Source of the DNA: Neospora caninum Liverpool | Taxonomy: Eukaryota; Apicomplexa; Conoidasida; Eucoccidiorida; Sarcocystidae | DNA length: 64,000 bases | Direction of reading: 5' to 3' | NCBI RefSeq assembly: GCF_000208865.1 | Contig: NC_018396.1 | Span: 186,001-250,000 of the forward strand | Program-made: the position numbers and the translations under genes | The notes under the pieces: model-generated | Database searches by the model: none | Told to the model about the DNA's origin: nothing | Seen by the model: only the letters and a program-made list of their open reading frames with translations | In this document: piece by piece, positions 1 to 10,622 of the stretch | How positions within the stretch are numbered: position 1 is the first letter of the stretch | Layout: every line of letters starts with the position of its first letter

Positions 1-127
1 TGCTCGTGTCTTCTCTATGGGGAAGGTTTCGGGGTTTCCTTCTTTTGGCTTCTTCGAACATCCATATTAAAGTTGTACTAAGTACCGAAATATTTTAGTT
101 ATCCACACGTTTGAGGAACGCAACTTG

Positions 128-3100
128 CCTGCAGTGGGATCTCCCTCTACTCCCTCGATGGGCCACACACGCGCCGAGGTGACGCCGACGATGCTGCTCA
201 AGTTCACGTAGTTTCTGTCGTGTTCGAATTTCATGCCGACCTTGGACACAACATCAGATTGGGCGACTGGCAAGCAAAGGGGTCAAACAAGTCAACGAGA
301 GAACACGCAGACAACGCCACGAAAGCGAACGCGAAAACCCCTCAAGACTCTCGACAGAAAAGACGAGGCACTGGAAGGGCCCTGAGGCGAAGAGAGACAG
401 GCGCGGAGAGGCGAGAAGACGCTTTCCCTGTGTTGCTTGAGAGCCCGCTGGTGTGGCGGCCGACCCGCCGAGGCAAAAACGACGAACGGGGACGGTCACG
501 ACGGCCAGGCAGAACACGAGAGCGCAGAGACAAAGGGAACGAAAAGGCAACAAACGACGAGCCGGCACGGTGCGTGAACCTCTACGGGGACGACGACGCA
601 GGCCGGGAAAAATCAGACCTCGTCGTCGCCGTCGTAGGTGACAGGAGCACTCCGCAACCAGCAAAAGACAGAGTCGAGAGGAAAAGCGATCGTGAAGAGG
701 AGGGTGCGGATGCCCCGCCCAACGCTGACGACGGCCGAAAACGGGGAGAGAGTACAGCGAAGGAAGGCGAAGAAGGGGCAGAGAGGAATAGAGGCAAAAA
801 GAAACAGAGAGGACGATAGATAGGAAGAACCAGAGCGGACCGAGAAAAGGGAGACTCACATTGGTTCGGTGGACCCGGACAATATCGCCGCACGACATGC
901 AGGGGATGTCTGCAGGACAGCCTTTCGTCTTCAGCTTCAGTCGCGACAAAACCGAATCGTAGGGACAGGCAGAAAGACAAAAAAGAGATCCCATGACAAC
1001 GTCAGACACGCCGGGACGTGCTCCATCGATGCAAGGCGCAGCGGGAGCATTTGGAATTGAGGGAGGACGAACCACTGTCGGTAGACGAGAGGCAATTCGA
1101 GCAAAAAAGGAGATGCGCGAGTCCGTCTTAAAAAGAGACAGGAACGAGATAAACGCGAAAACCAACACTTCACGGTGGTTGTCCTAGACTTCTTCTTTCC
1201 CCCCCTGGCGATGCGCGGGGTGTCGACCGCTTTCACAGCGCCTCTTGCGACTTCTCATCCCCCTGGATGTTGGTCCTTCCTGCTTGTCCTTCCGGGTCAT
1301 CCCCTCATTCTGGTTTCGTTCCCTGAGTTCTCCCGACGGTTCCTCGTCTCTGGAGTTCGCGGCGCTTCTCGCCTTAAAGGGCGCGTCGAGGCACCGCCGC
1401 CGAGACTCCCCGGCGCACGTGCAGCTTCATCTTTTCTCGACAGATTCGGCTCTGAGCCTCTGACAGCCTTCGTGCGGTTTGTGTGACTGCCCTCGTTCTC
1501 TTCGCGTGGTCTTTCTTCGCGACGGAGGACTTACCGCGAGACTGAACTCCTCTGAGGAGCCTCCGGGCGCCGTGTCTCTGCCGACGTCGAACTTGACGGT
1601 CTCGTCGAAGATCGCGACATTCATGAGGAAGATAGAGGGCGTCGTCTGGCTTTTGCCGCCAGCTGCATGCAGAGTTGGAACAGAGGGGCATTCGCGTCGA
1701 AATCAAAAGACAACACCAGGAACGGCAGGACTGTCTTCACGCGAGAGAGAACGGGCCCTCTGCAGGGACATCCGCGAGCCGTCTCGAGAAGCCCCTGGCC
1801 ACAAGGAGAAACGGCAAACACGGCAGGCTCGGAAAACGAAGCCAAGGAGCAAGCCGCGAGGGTAGACTTTCAGAAAGCGAGGGCACTCAACAGTAGGCGA
1901 GCACGGGACAAGTGTCCTGTCTTGCGTGGGAGTGACTTACGTTGAGGCATCAGCGCTTTGCCAACCTCCCAAACGATTCCGTACAGATTCGTCTGCGTGC
2001 GCGAGCAGGCATAAACCAGAGATGACATGCAGAAACAGGGAACTGTAGAGGCGATGGGGACACACCAGCAACCTAATGACGAGATGACACTGCAGAACGG
2101 TTACAAAACTCCTCTGTTCCGTCCTTCAAAGGGCGAGAGTCACGATCGACGGGATTACAGGGCGTTTTATGCGCCACTCCGCTCGCACGTATGAATACTT
2201 ATCTATGTATCTGTGTATATACACCTCTTCGTCAAACGATCTACGCGCGTGAACAGTTGGATCGAAGGGAATGGTGACAGAGAGGCAGGCGCGGTAGATA
2301 CGGCGCCACGATAGGGTGGGGGAGATGGGTATGCGTGGCTGTTTCCTTTCCTTTTCTTGCTCCGATTGGGGCCGTTTCCATCATTTCGGAGCTAGTCGTG
2401 GCGCCTGTAGAGAAGCCCCGTGTGCTCGGTCCCGCGTTGCGGCAAAAGCGCTCACCCCCCGATTCGCTTGCAGACTGGCGAGATCGGTGTAGACATAGTC
2501 GCTCTCTGTTGCGCCCTCTCGTCCTGAGGCTCGCGCGCTCGAGGCCTGAGCAGCTGTTCGTCGTGCTTCGCGCGGTCTCTCGCCTTCTCCGGCACCGGTC
2601 TCGCGCTCGGAAGGCACAGCCGAGGACGAGCGTCCCGCGGTCTTTGAGTCTCGAGAAGGGCTGGTCGTGCGAGGAGCGCGGCGAGAGGATGGAGACCCGG
2701 GAGTCGACGCTGGCCCCTCCTGGTTCTCGTCTACACAAGACGACGACGCACAGCCCTGAAGAGATCTTTTGAGTTCATCCGACCGCTTCAGGACGCGACT
2801 AGCAAAGATCGACCGGAGCGTCTGGGCGTTGCGGGCGACAAGCCAGTCCGGCAGAGGCAGTGAAGAGGGAAAGGCGGAGCAGGTGACAAGCTCGGGAGCA
2901 CTGAGGCTGAAGGCGGGGAGCGCAGGAGCTGACTGGGGTTGAATTGTGATCTGCGAGGGCAGGCAGTTGGAGATGGCGTGGCTGAACGTGAGAGGCGTCA
3001 TCATGCTCGTCAACACACCACGCACAACGAAACGCGACCAAAACGCTTATCCAGGCATGCACGTTCGCCTCGCCACTTTCCTGACTCCCACGAAGAGTCC

Positions 3101-5179
3101 CGCTGTGCGCAGGTGCCTCAGTGAGCCAGAATCGCCGACTCGCTCCAGGGCGGCATCCGAAAACAGAGGAACAGATATACTTATGTGCACTGGCGGGGTA
3201 TGTAAATACGGGGAAATCGATACAAGTGGCGGCGCATACATTTTACCTGCATGGATAAATGCAGGCGACACCACACAGGAAAAGTCTCCCGCGTCCGGTT
3301 GCTCCGATATCACATGCATTTCTCTTTCTCTATCCCAGGCAACGAGGAACGAAAAAAACACAAAGAAGCGAAAAAACACGCTGGCGAAGCGAAATAACTG
3401 ACAAGCACAAATGACCTTCGGCGTACCTTGGCATCATCATAGACATCGGCCAGAGTGAGGTAGTGCGTGGTGCAGACCCGAAGCAACGGATCAGAGGCTC
3501 CATCGCCTCCTGGCTGGCCCGTCCGGAGTTGATTGAGACACTCCGCAGCCCAGGAGTAGAGGTCCTCTCTTCTCCCGGGACGAAAGAAAGGTCGGCATCG
3601 AAGGCCTTCCAATACTAAAGTGTCCTGCGCACATGGGGAAAAAACAGTGTAAAGGGGCAGAAGGGAAAAGACAGCAATCAGAGAGAAACGAGAGAAACGA
3701 AGGAAAGAGCAAAGTGGAGACAAACGGGGAGAAGAAAGGGAGCGCGAGGAAAGGAAGAGATCGACGAACGGGAGAGGGGGAGGAATGCTACGGAAGGCAG
3801 ACGGAATGTTTGATACACGGTGTAATGCCGGTAAAGCAAATATCCAGGAAGCATCCAGTGCTATATAATGTATTTTTAGCAACTCTGGATCCTGCTCGCC
3901 TCAGTCCTCATGCAAGTAACTTCTACGAGCCGCAGTGCATAACGTGGGCAGAGGTAGATGTTGACTCGAGCAGCATCTACAGGATACAAGGCGTACAAAG
4001 TATATCAACGCATATGCACATAAGGAGAGATGCGCCTGCAGGTACATACGCTGTCACGGACGCAGCCGTGAGACAAGACAGAAACGGTTATGTAGTGTGG
4101 GAAGAAAGCAGACGAAACTGACGAAGCATCCAGACGCACCTCGACTGAAGCGATTCCGTTCAGAACCAGGGAAGCAAACTTGCCCTTGAAAATGACAAGA
4201 ACTGCTTCAGCGTCTCTGACAGGGCACACGCCACTTTGTGGTGTGTCAGTCAGTGTCCGCGGTTCTTTTTCTCTGTCTTGGGCATCCTCGTCGACCTTGC
4301 CCACCTCATCCACCTGGTGTGCACCCTCTGTTCGCTTGTCCTTTAGCACCTTCACGACGGCGAAGGCGAGAGGGCAGTCTAGATTCTGGAGAGGATTGCA
4401 ACGATGTTTTCTCCCGAGACACAGAGCAAGTTGGCAGTGTTTCCTGCATACGCATGTGTGGAGGTCCTGAGAAGTGATTCCAGTGCCCTCCTCTGCAATA
4501 TGGGCCTGAGAAGAGATGAGGGGAAGGGGTGAGGGAGCCGTCATTCTCGGAAAAGAAAAGGACGGGAAAGCAGAAGCCGGAAATGCCGCGCAGTTCATGT
4601 CTAGCCATGGCGACAGAGTTCCCCGATCTCCAGCTCCTCCACAATAAGGGGGATGTTGACCCCCCAGCGCGGTAATAGCGGAAATACCGGAACTGGACAG
4701 GTTCATGGAAGCCCGGTTTCCGTCCATCCTAGGACTCCGGCTGGCTGAAGACGCAGCTGCAGCCTGGGCAAGGCGCCTCGATTCAGGAGGGGAGGACAGC
4801 GTTGGGTGGCCTCTTGGGTGATAGGCAGACCGCAACTGCAGTATTGAGTCGGAGCAACTGTCCTGTACTTTTGAAGCGTGGCTGATGCCGCTTTCAGCCC
4901 CAATGGAGGTGAGTGCCGTCCCTTAGATCTCGCATTCGATTCGATCTCCCAGCACCTCCGTGTGCGGACTGTAAAAGCCTCCTTCCTCAGGCAGAATGGC
5001 TCTGCTCCTCTGAGAACCAATAGGATGTGCTGCCTGGTGACGCTGGCGGCACTCGCCTGGACTATGCGGAGGCACTCTTGAGTCGCCTGTATAGTGGGCG
5101 CTGTGACGTCTCCGCCGTCACTACGCTTCCGTTTCTGTGCAGGGTCTATGGTCACCTCTAATCGCGGGCGCTTCTCCAC
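128..5179 (-). CDS. POT1-like telomere single-strand-binding protein (multi-exon, 3' end outside window)
   Basis: Proposed exons, 5' to 3' on the minus strand: part of 5179-4860 (boundaries unresolved), 4505-4140, 3624-3427, 2950-2456, 1992-1941, 1662-1535, 934-860, 240-128. All junctions from 4505 leftward keep one reading frame. The last four exons form a POT1/TEBP-alpha OB fold: YTDLASLQ at the end of 2950-2456, then TNLYGIVWEVGKAL, then FLMNVAIFDETVKF, then GDIVRVHR and an NVGMKFEHDRNY strand. The GDIVR(V/F)HR motif and the order of strands match POT1 OB1. By family knowledge the protein binds the G-rich telomeric overhang. Upstream exons carry an extension of 300 or more residues, including a possible further OB-like piece (AFAVVKVLKDK; AVLVIFKGKFASLVLNG). 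The 240-128 exon seems to end at a GC donor (AG|GCAAGT). No initiator ATG could be fixed. Family is confident; the 5' half is tentative. Confidence 0.72.
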
Positions 5180-6584
5180 GCTGCTCGCAATTCTCGATAG
5201 TTGGGATGGAGCGGAGTCATTCGCATAGGTATGAGCAGCAACGGAACGAAGCTATCGGGGTTCTCATCAGATCGTTTCATCGGTGTTGCCACCGGCGCTG
5301 CCCTGCTGGCGCGTACCGTCCTTCTGGGGTCTCCGGGTTTGTGCTAGCCTCCCATTATCGATGTCGGTGGATTTTCTCCAGGTTAAAGAGGATCGCATAG
5401 TTGGGGTGGAGCTTTTGGAGCCAGTTGAAGATCGTTCGCTAATTTCTTTTCCTTTTTCTGAGGGTTTGAACCGAAGACCGAGGGGCCTTCTCCGTTGCAA
5501 GTCGAACGCGTGACGTGAAGAGAGGGCCCCCCCCAAAGATGCAGTGGAGGGCGAGAGGAAAAAGAAGTTACTTTGCTCCCAATAGTCAAGTAGGCATTTT
5601 GGAAATGAAAGATCGTAGCGGAGGGTTGGTTCCTAACGCTTGCTTTATCGTATATCCGCTGGCTGCACGCAAGATGTGCAACCCGACGAAAAGGAATCGG
5701 ATTTTGTCGCACGGGTCACCTGCATGAAGAAGGAAAACTTTAGAATCAAACAGCAAGCATCTTACTATCTCTTCAACAAGACAACGCAAGACAAGTTCAG
5801 GACCGTTTCCCCCGCTTCCTTGATACTGAAATTCACACCAAAAAAGTGGAGACCAGTACAACTTTTCGACGTCGGCCAACCATGCAGCCCTCCAAGTACA
5901 CTTTGCCAGCCGGTAGTCTCACGGGGTCTCGCAAGTCCTGAATGCTGGTAGCAATGCTGGTTGCCTTTGGTACGTCAAAAAGAGTGGTAAGACGTTACAG
6001 TAAACAGCGTGTTGTTGATTTTCGTGGTCACCAGAGGAGCGGCACACGGCGTCCCAGACTCTTCTTTCAGGTAGACTGCATGGAAAACCTACATGTTTGT
6101 TGTCATTTAGCCGCAAAATGGGGCTCGTGGCACCGCCAAGGTTCCGGAAGTCCCAACCAGGATGAGTTACGATTCCTCTGCTCTGCCTCTGCTGCGTCCG
6201 CTCCCCTGATGAAGAAGGACCACAGCAGAAAACGTTTTCGAATCTTGTAGCTATTGAGAGAATCGTATCTGTTTACATGTCCTAGACACCTGCCTCCGAC
6301 TCGTCGTGAGGTGTGCACCCGCACATAATTTGTAGCCCGCTACGACCTGGAAGGTGTCGCTCGTCAGGCGAGGAACAGCCTCTGCAAAAATCGACTCAGC
6401 TTCTCCCTGATGAGAGTTCGGTGGGGTTGCACTCCACGGATGTTAGAAAACCCAGCCATGAGATGTACGTACACCATAAATTAGCCGCCCTCGAAGTGGG
6501 GAACCAGCCCGGCAGAGGTAGCTTTTGTATATCTGGGTAGCCTGCAGGACCAACGTTTCTGTGAAACCAGCACTCCAGGCAACC
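5180..6584. other. Intergenic region between divergent POT1-like (-) and 226-aa (+) genes
   Basis: Probably holds both promoters and the unresolved 5' exons of the POT1-like gene. Short open stretches exist on both strands around 5590-5950. On the minus strand one (about 5843-5784) is flanked by a good acceptor and a GTAAGA donor, so it could be a 5' exon of the minus gene. On the plus strand a possible two-exon 41-codon reading (5882-5912 joined to 6071-6165) starts in a good ATG context. None of these is strong enough to call as a gene. Confidence 0.4.
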
Positions 6585-7550
6585 ATGGATATTCCAACTT
6601 TTCTTCCCCTATTAGCGAAAGGGCGGAAACTTGTGGAAGACTTCCACTGGGACAGGCGGGAAGCAGATCTTCGGCAAGCAATTACTACGATTGCGAACAG
6701 GCTCGGGGAGCTGCATAGAGAAGACGCCCAGCTTCGACAGAAGAAATTCATCAACGAAGAGAGGCGCAAACGACGAATGCTCGTTACAGATTCGTCCTTC
6801 CCGTGCTCTCTGAAAGAGGGAACACCTGAAGCAGTCCTAGACCAAGGCGCTTCCCACGGCGTAAAGCCCCTGCCTAGCAATCGGTCATACTGCCCGTCCA
6901 CGTTGTCCCGCGGTTCTTTTGACGCGCCTGAATCGGCATCTCGGAGCAGTCGATCTCGCGTAACCAACTTCTGTGAGCCGCCTGCTAGTCTGGCCAGTAG
7001 GAGCTCGCTTAGGTACGCGTCGGATAAGGCGAGTATGATCACAAAACCCAAACGACTTCGCTTGTGTCAGGTCGAGTCGAAGTCACTGTAATAAGCCGGA
7101 ACAAAACCGAAGGAAGAGAACGCTGGTACCACAGCGTAAGCGCGTGCATCGCCTGGCCCCTACCGTGGTTACGTGATTCTATCTCTATAGCGCACCGCCC
7201 TGGTCGTTGTGTATCCCGTCCATCCGCGTCCTGGTACGAGCCAGAGGAACGGCCCAGGTGAGTTCTTCATCTCACGTAGCCATCTCTATCTGCCTTCACA
7301 TTATTTTTGCCAGTGAACTGCAACTTGTCGACGAGATAAGTGGCAGGGTGAAGGAGTACCCGATGTACAATGATGCCGAAATAGGTAGATCCCATGGTGC
7401 ACGAGAGATATTGTGATGATGTTGAAGAGCTTGTCCTTTCCAGGACTGGCCAACATCGGAGAGGAAATGGACAAAGAAATGGCTGCTGTTCCTAAAAGCT
7501 GCCGTGATGATGACGACGTAATGACGACCTCTGAAATACTAGAACTGTGA
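6585..7550 (+). CDS. Hypothetical 226-aa coiled-coil protein, three exons
   Basis: Exons 6585-7087, 7314-7384 and 7444-7550 total 681 nt, or 226 residues plus TGA. The start ATG lies in a strong context (CAACCATGG). Exon 1 alone reads to a TAA at 7089, but GTAATA at 7088 is a usable donor. The two downstream exons, each behind a pyrimidine-rich CAG, continue in phase with clearly protein-like sequence (ELQLVDEISGRVKEYPM; LANIGEEMDKEMAAVPK). Residues about 20-70 are charged and helical (RREADLRQAITTIANRLGEL, then a KK/RR-rich run), so a short coiled coil is likely. The middle is Ser/Arg-rich and the C-terminus acidic. I do not recognise the family. Exon 1 could be the whole protein (168 aa), but the spliced form is better supported. 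Confidence 0.65.
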
Positions 7551-8396
7551 GCTAAAATCGCTTTGTCTTCCCGAACACACCTGACTAACATTTGATTCAG
7601 TGGAAACAAAACGGTTGAATCATACCTTGCACGAACAGTCACTTTAGCTGGCAGGGTCCTCGAGCGAGATCAGGCTTCAAGGATAGAACAGTTCCGGAGA
7701 AAGTTCTGTGTCCCTTGACAGCTCCTGGAGGCGTGTCAGGAAAGTCATTGCTCATGGCCATTAGGTGAACTGGGAGGTTTTCTAGCATAGGATGTATGAG
7801 GTGGTTTTATCCGCTTGTCAGGAAACTTGCTTTGTAGTTACCACACGAAATGCACAATAATTCAGCTAAGAATGACAATTGCCGCTGAGCTCTCCATAAC
7901 TTGAATATGTCACTTTCATTGTGGCGGAAGTAATTATATTACTGTACTGTACTGTGACTCGATGAGACATATAGCCTGGAGGTCAGTTGCTGAGGCGTAA
8001 GGGAACACATGATATGCTGGCCGCGTCCACCGACGAGAACGACAAGCCATAAACGCACCACTCTATATCATCAATAGATCCTATACTGAGTTCTCCAGTT
8101 CCACGAGTTTACCTTGGTTCTCCTCTTCCGGCAGGCCGATTTAGTGGCCATACTGTCTAAGTTTTGTGTTCGTTGCGCAGGAGTACCGCCGACAGCTAGC
8201 CCGTTCGTGTTCGGCGGGCGTAGGTGGACGGCGAGCAAGGACATCAACACGCTAGCTCCTCAGTTCTTACTGCCGTCGTTCACTTCCGGAGATCCCTTTC
8301 GCGTACATTGAGATTGTCGTAATCCACGTAAAAAGTCATACGACCTCGAAAAGTATCCATCGAGCTTCAATCCAGAAGCGCTAAAGTTTCGACAGC
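7551..8396. other. Intergenic region, no gene seen
   Basis: A/T-richer than the flanking exons and rich in stops in all frames. It contains a short pentamer run (about three ACTGT units near 7941-7957). It should hold the 3' UTR of the 226-aa gene and the promoter of the secreted-protein gene. No conserved motif was recognised. Confidence 0.5.
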
Positions 8397-10622
8397 ATGT
8401 TCTTCGCTCTACAGCTTGTGGCCTTGTTGATAGGAGGGACGCTGCTCGAATCCGATCATGCAGCAGCGGAGGAACACAATCAATTGATAAATAGTTCCTT
8501 GGGTCTTTTAAAGACGCCAGAGAATGCGGTGTCGTCTCTGCCGAAGCCACCAGCTATTTCAAACAATACCGGTAGCATCCAAGATGCGGCTTCCTCCAGT
8601 AGAGATGAGATTGTCCCCTTGCAGCCGACTGCTTTCTTCCACCAGATGAACGCCAAAGCGACTAGGGATCTAGGGAAAAAGCCCCTCTTCAGAAAGGTAG
8701 AGGAACCCGTTCATCTGGTTCCCATATATTCGTCCTTGCTGGGTGACAAGTACATATCGCCTTTCGAACCGCCAATTCCGGTTCATCTTCCCTTCTCAGG
8801 CATCGTTGTGCCAGGTATCGCACATCTTACTCCTAAAGTGAGTGCCACTGCACATTGGGAACGCAGCCCTTACATTGGCACAGCTTTATCTTGGTGAACC
8901 ACCTCAGGGAAGATGCAACAGCTTGTTTCGTCACAGGCAGAACGGCACGCGCATATCATGTGAATAAAGGGTTGCGTACCATTACCGATATAGTGTTTTA
9001 ACTCTTTGTTGTCTGTCTCTGCAGGGGACGCGCCCCGCGTCTGTGTATCCGGCATCTAAATCCGGTCCTCCGCTCAATGGACGGCGTCTAGAAGTCAAGA
9101 ACCGATTAAAAAGGAAGGTAAGACAGCCCATATGGTCGCCTCCAGAATGAGCTGAGCCGCCACCAGATAAGACGAGAAGAGGTCGGAGGTAACATAAATT
9201 TTGTATGTGCCTTATTCCCTGCCATTCATGATGCAGAAAGTGTACTGGCCAGCAACGTTTACGGAGAAAACAATTCCAGACCTTCGTCAAAACGAGCTGC
9301 CGGAGATGAATATTGTCGGAAGTGCGGAAGGCGCTCCGTTAGGTCACTTGCTGCAACCTGCGGTTGTATCTGCTCCGAGTACCCTAGTAATTTCGTCCAA
9401 GGGAGAGCCGCCAGTGGTGCCCCTCCTTTACGAGGGTGCATGGGACAAAGACATTACACCAGGAGCACACCAAATATACACGAGCAAATACTACGATTTT
9501 GAAGCGGGAGAATATCGACCAAGTCCTCGGATGGCTCATGCCAGGAGACTAAGCGAGAGCGAGCCGCTCGCCAGCCCACAAACCGTAAGCAGGCTGAGGC
9601 GATGTGCAGTATCTCGGGTCGATTGCCCGTACGTGCCAAAGTTTACTTTACAGCCACGAGTAATCAGCATTGCCAGGTGCTAGCCGCGCGGTCGTAGTTG
9701 TCTTATGTCCACAGACTGTGCCTACAAGAATACTTATCAAGGACAGATACACTGCTAACATCAATCCCTGGTCCGTTCGAGCAAGAGCACAGCCGCCGAT
9801 GATATTCTACTACCCTCAGACTGCAACGCATATCGTGGAGGAGCTCGAGGAGGATCAAGGCATCGAACGAATTTACGCGAAGGACTTGCCTGCAGTACCG
9901 CCTCCGCCTCCTTGCGTCGGCCTCGGTGAGGAAATAGCTCAGCACTTCACGGGGTGTTACGTATGGAAGAGCACACATCATTACCCCGGTTCACGTTTTC
10001 ATCTTTAACAATAGCTGTACTTGCGAAGATTTAGTGCCAACGGTTTGTTGTTATGTGTCGAGCAGGGTGCTACCGGCGTCTTGGTCTGAAGAAGAAGCCG
10101 ACTCTGTTTGCCCCACCTGATCCTGTAGTCGTTGTAGAAGTGACCGAAGAGAAAAAGAAGGCAGAACCGAAGGAAAAGAAAGTCAAAATATCCGCACCGC
10201 CAGAGATTCGATATATTCCTCTCTCGAAGGAATACATACCGCTCCTAGCCTGGCCAGTGACTCATCCACACCCGGCTGGCTCAAAGCATGGCGCGCATGG
10301 ATTGGGAGGAATATCCTCTCATCCTCCGCAGATGGTGGGTCACGGTGACTATTTTTACGCGCAGCATCATACTGGGTTTGGTGGCGGATATACCGAAGAG
10401 CCATTTAATGCATCGCATGTGGCGGGTACGGGGACACCCATGTCAGCGGCACGTGAGTCTCCAGCTACCACGGAGTATGCACAGTCCTTGGGTAGTAGCC
10501 GGTCGCAATCAGAAGCATCTATTCCCAGTCACATTGATCAAGAGGCGTATGCAGTGCCCGACAGCATGGGTTCAAGTATGATTCTTCCTTACACGGCAGC
10601 CGGTGAGGGAGCCACACTTTAG
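8397..10622 (+). CDS. Secreted or membrane-targeted 574-aa protein of unknown function
   Basis: Exons 8397-8837, 9025-9117, 9237-9659, 9715-9925 and 10066-10622 total 1725 nt and stay in one frame through four introns; stop TAG at 10620. The start is chosen because residues 1-26 form a typical signal peptide (MFFALQLVALLIGG core, AAAEE after the likely cleavage site). The rest has no clear domain. It is rich in Pro, Tyr and short V/I-P-containing strands (HLVPIYSSLL, PPIPVHLPF, IRYIPLSKEYIPLL). A charged linker (VVVVEVTEEKKKAEPKEKK) follows the fourth junction, and the tail is Gly/His/Ser-rich. No transmembrane segment follows the signal. The V/P-rich texture loosely recalls alveolin-type or secreted cytoskeletal proteins, but a signal peptide argues against an alveolin. 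Function unknown; the gene itself is well supported. Confidence 0.75.

Noticed and set aside
220..819. 199-codon plus-strand frame of Arg/Lys/Glu-rich composition
   Set aside because: It covers the introns of the minus-strand POT1-like gene. Purine-rich low-complexity DNA keeps a frame open by chance, and the adjacent minus exons have clear family motifs.
254..1168. 304-codon minus-strand frame
   Set aside because: Only the part at 860-934 is a real exon; the rest is pyrimidine-rich intron that happens to lack stops.
6443..7051. 202-codon minus-strand frame
   Set aside because: Antisense shadow of the 226-aa gene's first exon, which has a proper ATG and in-phase downstream exons.
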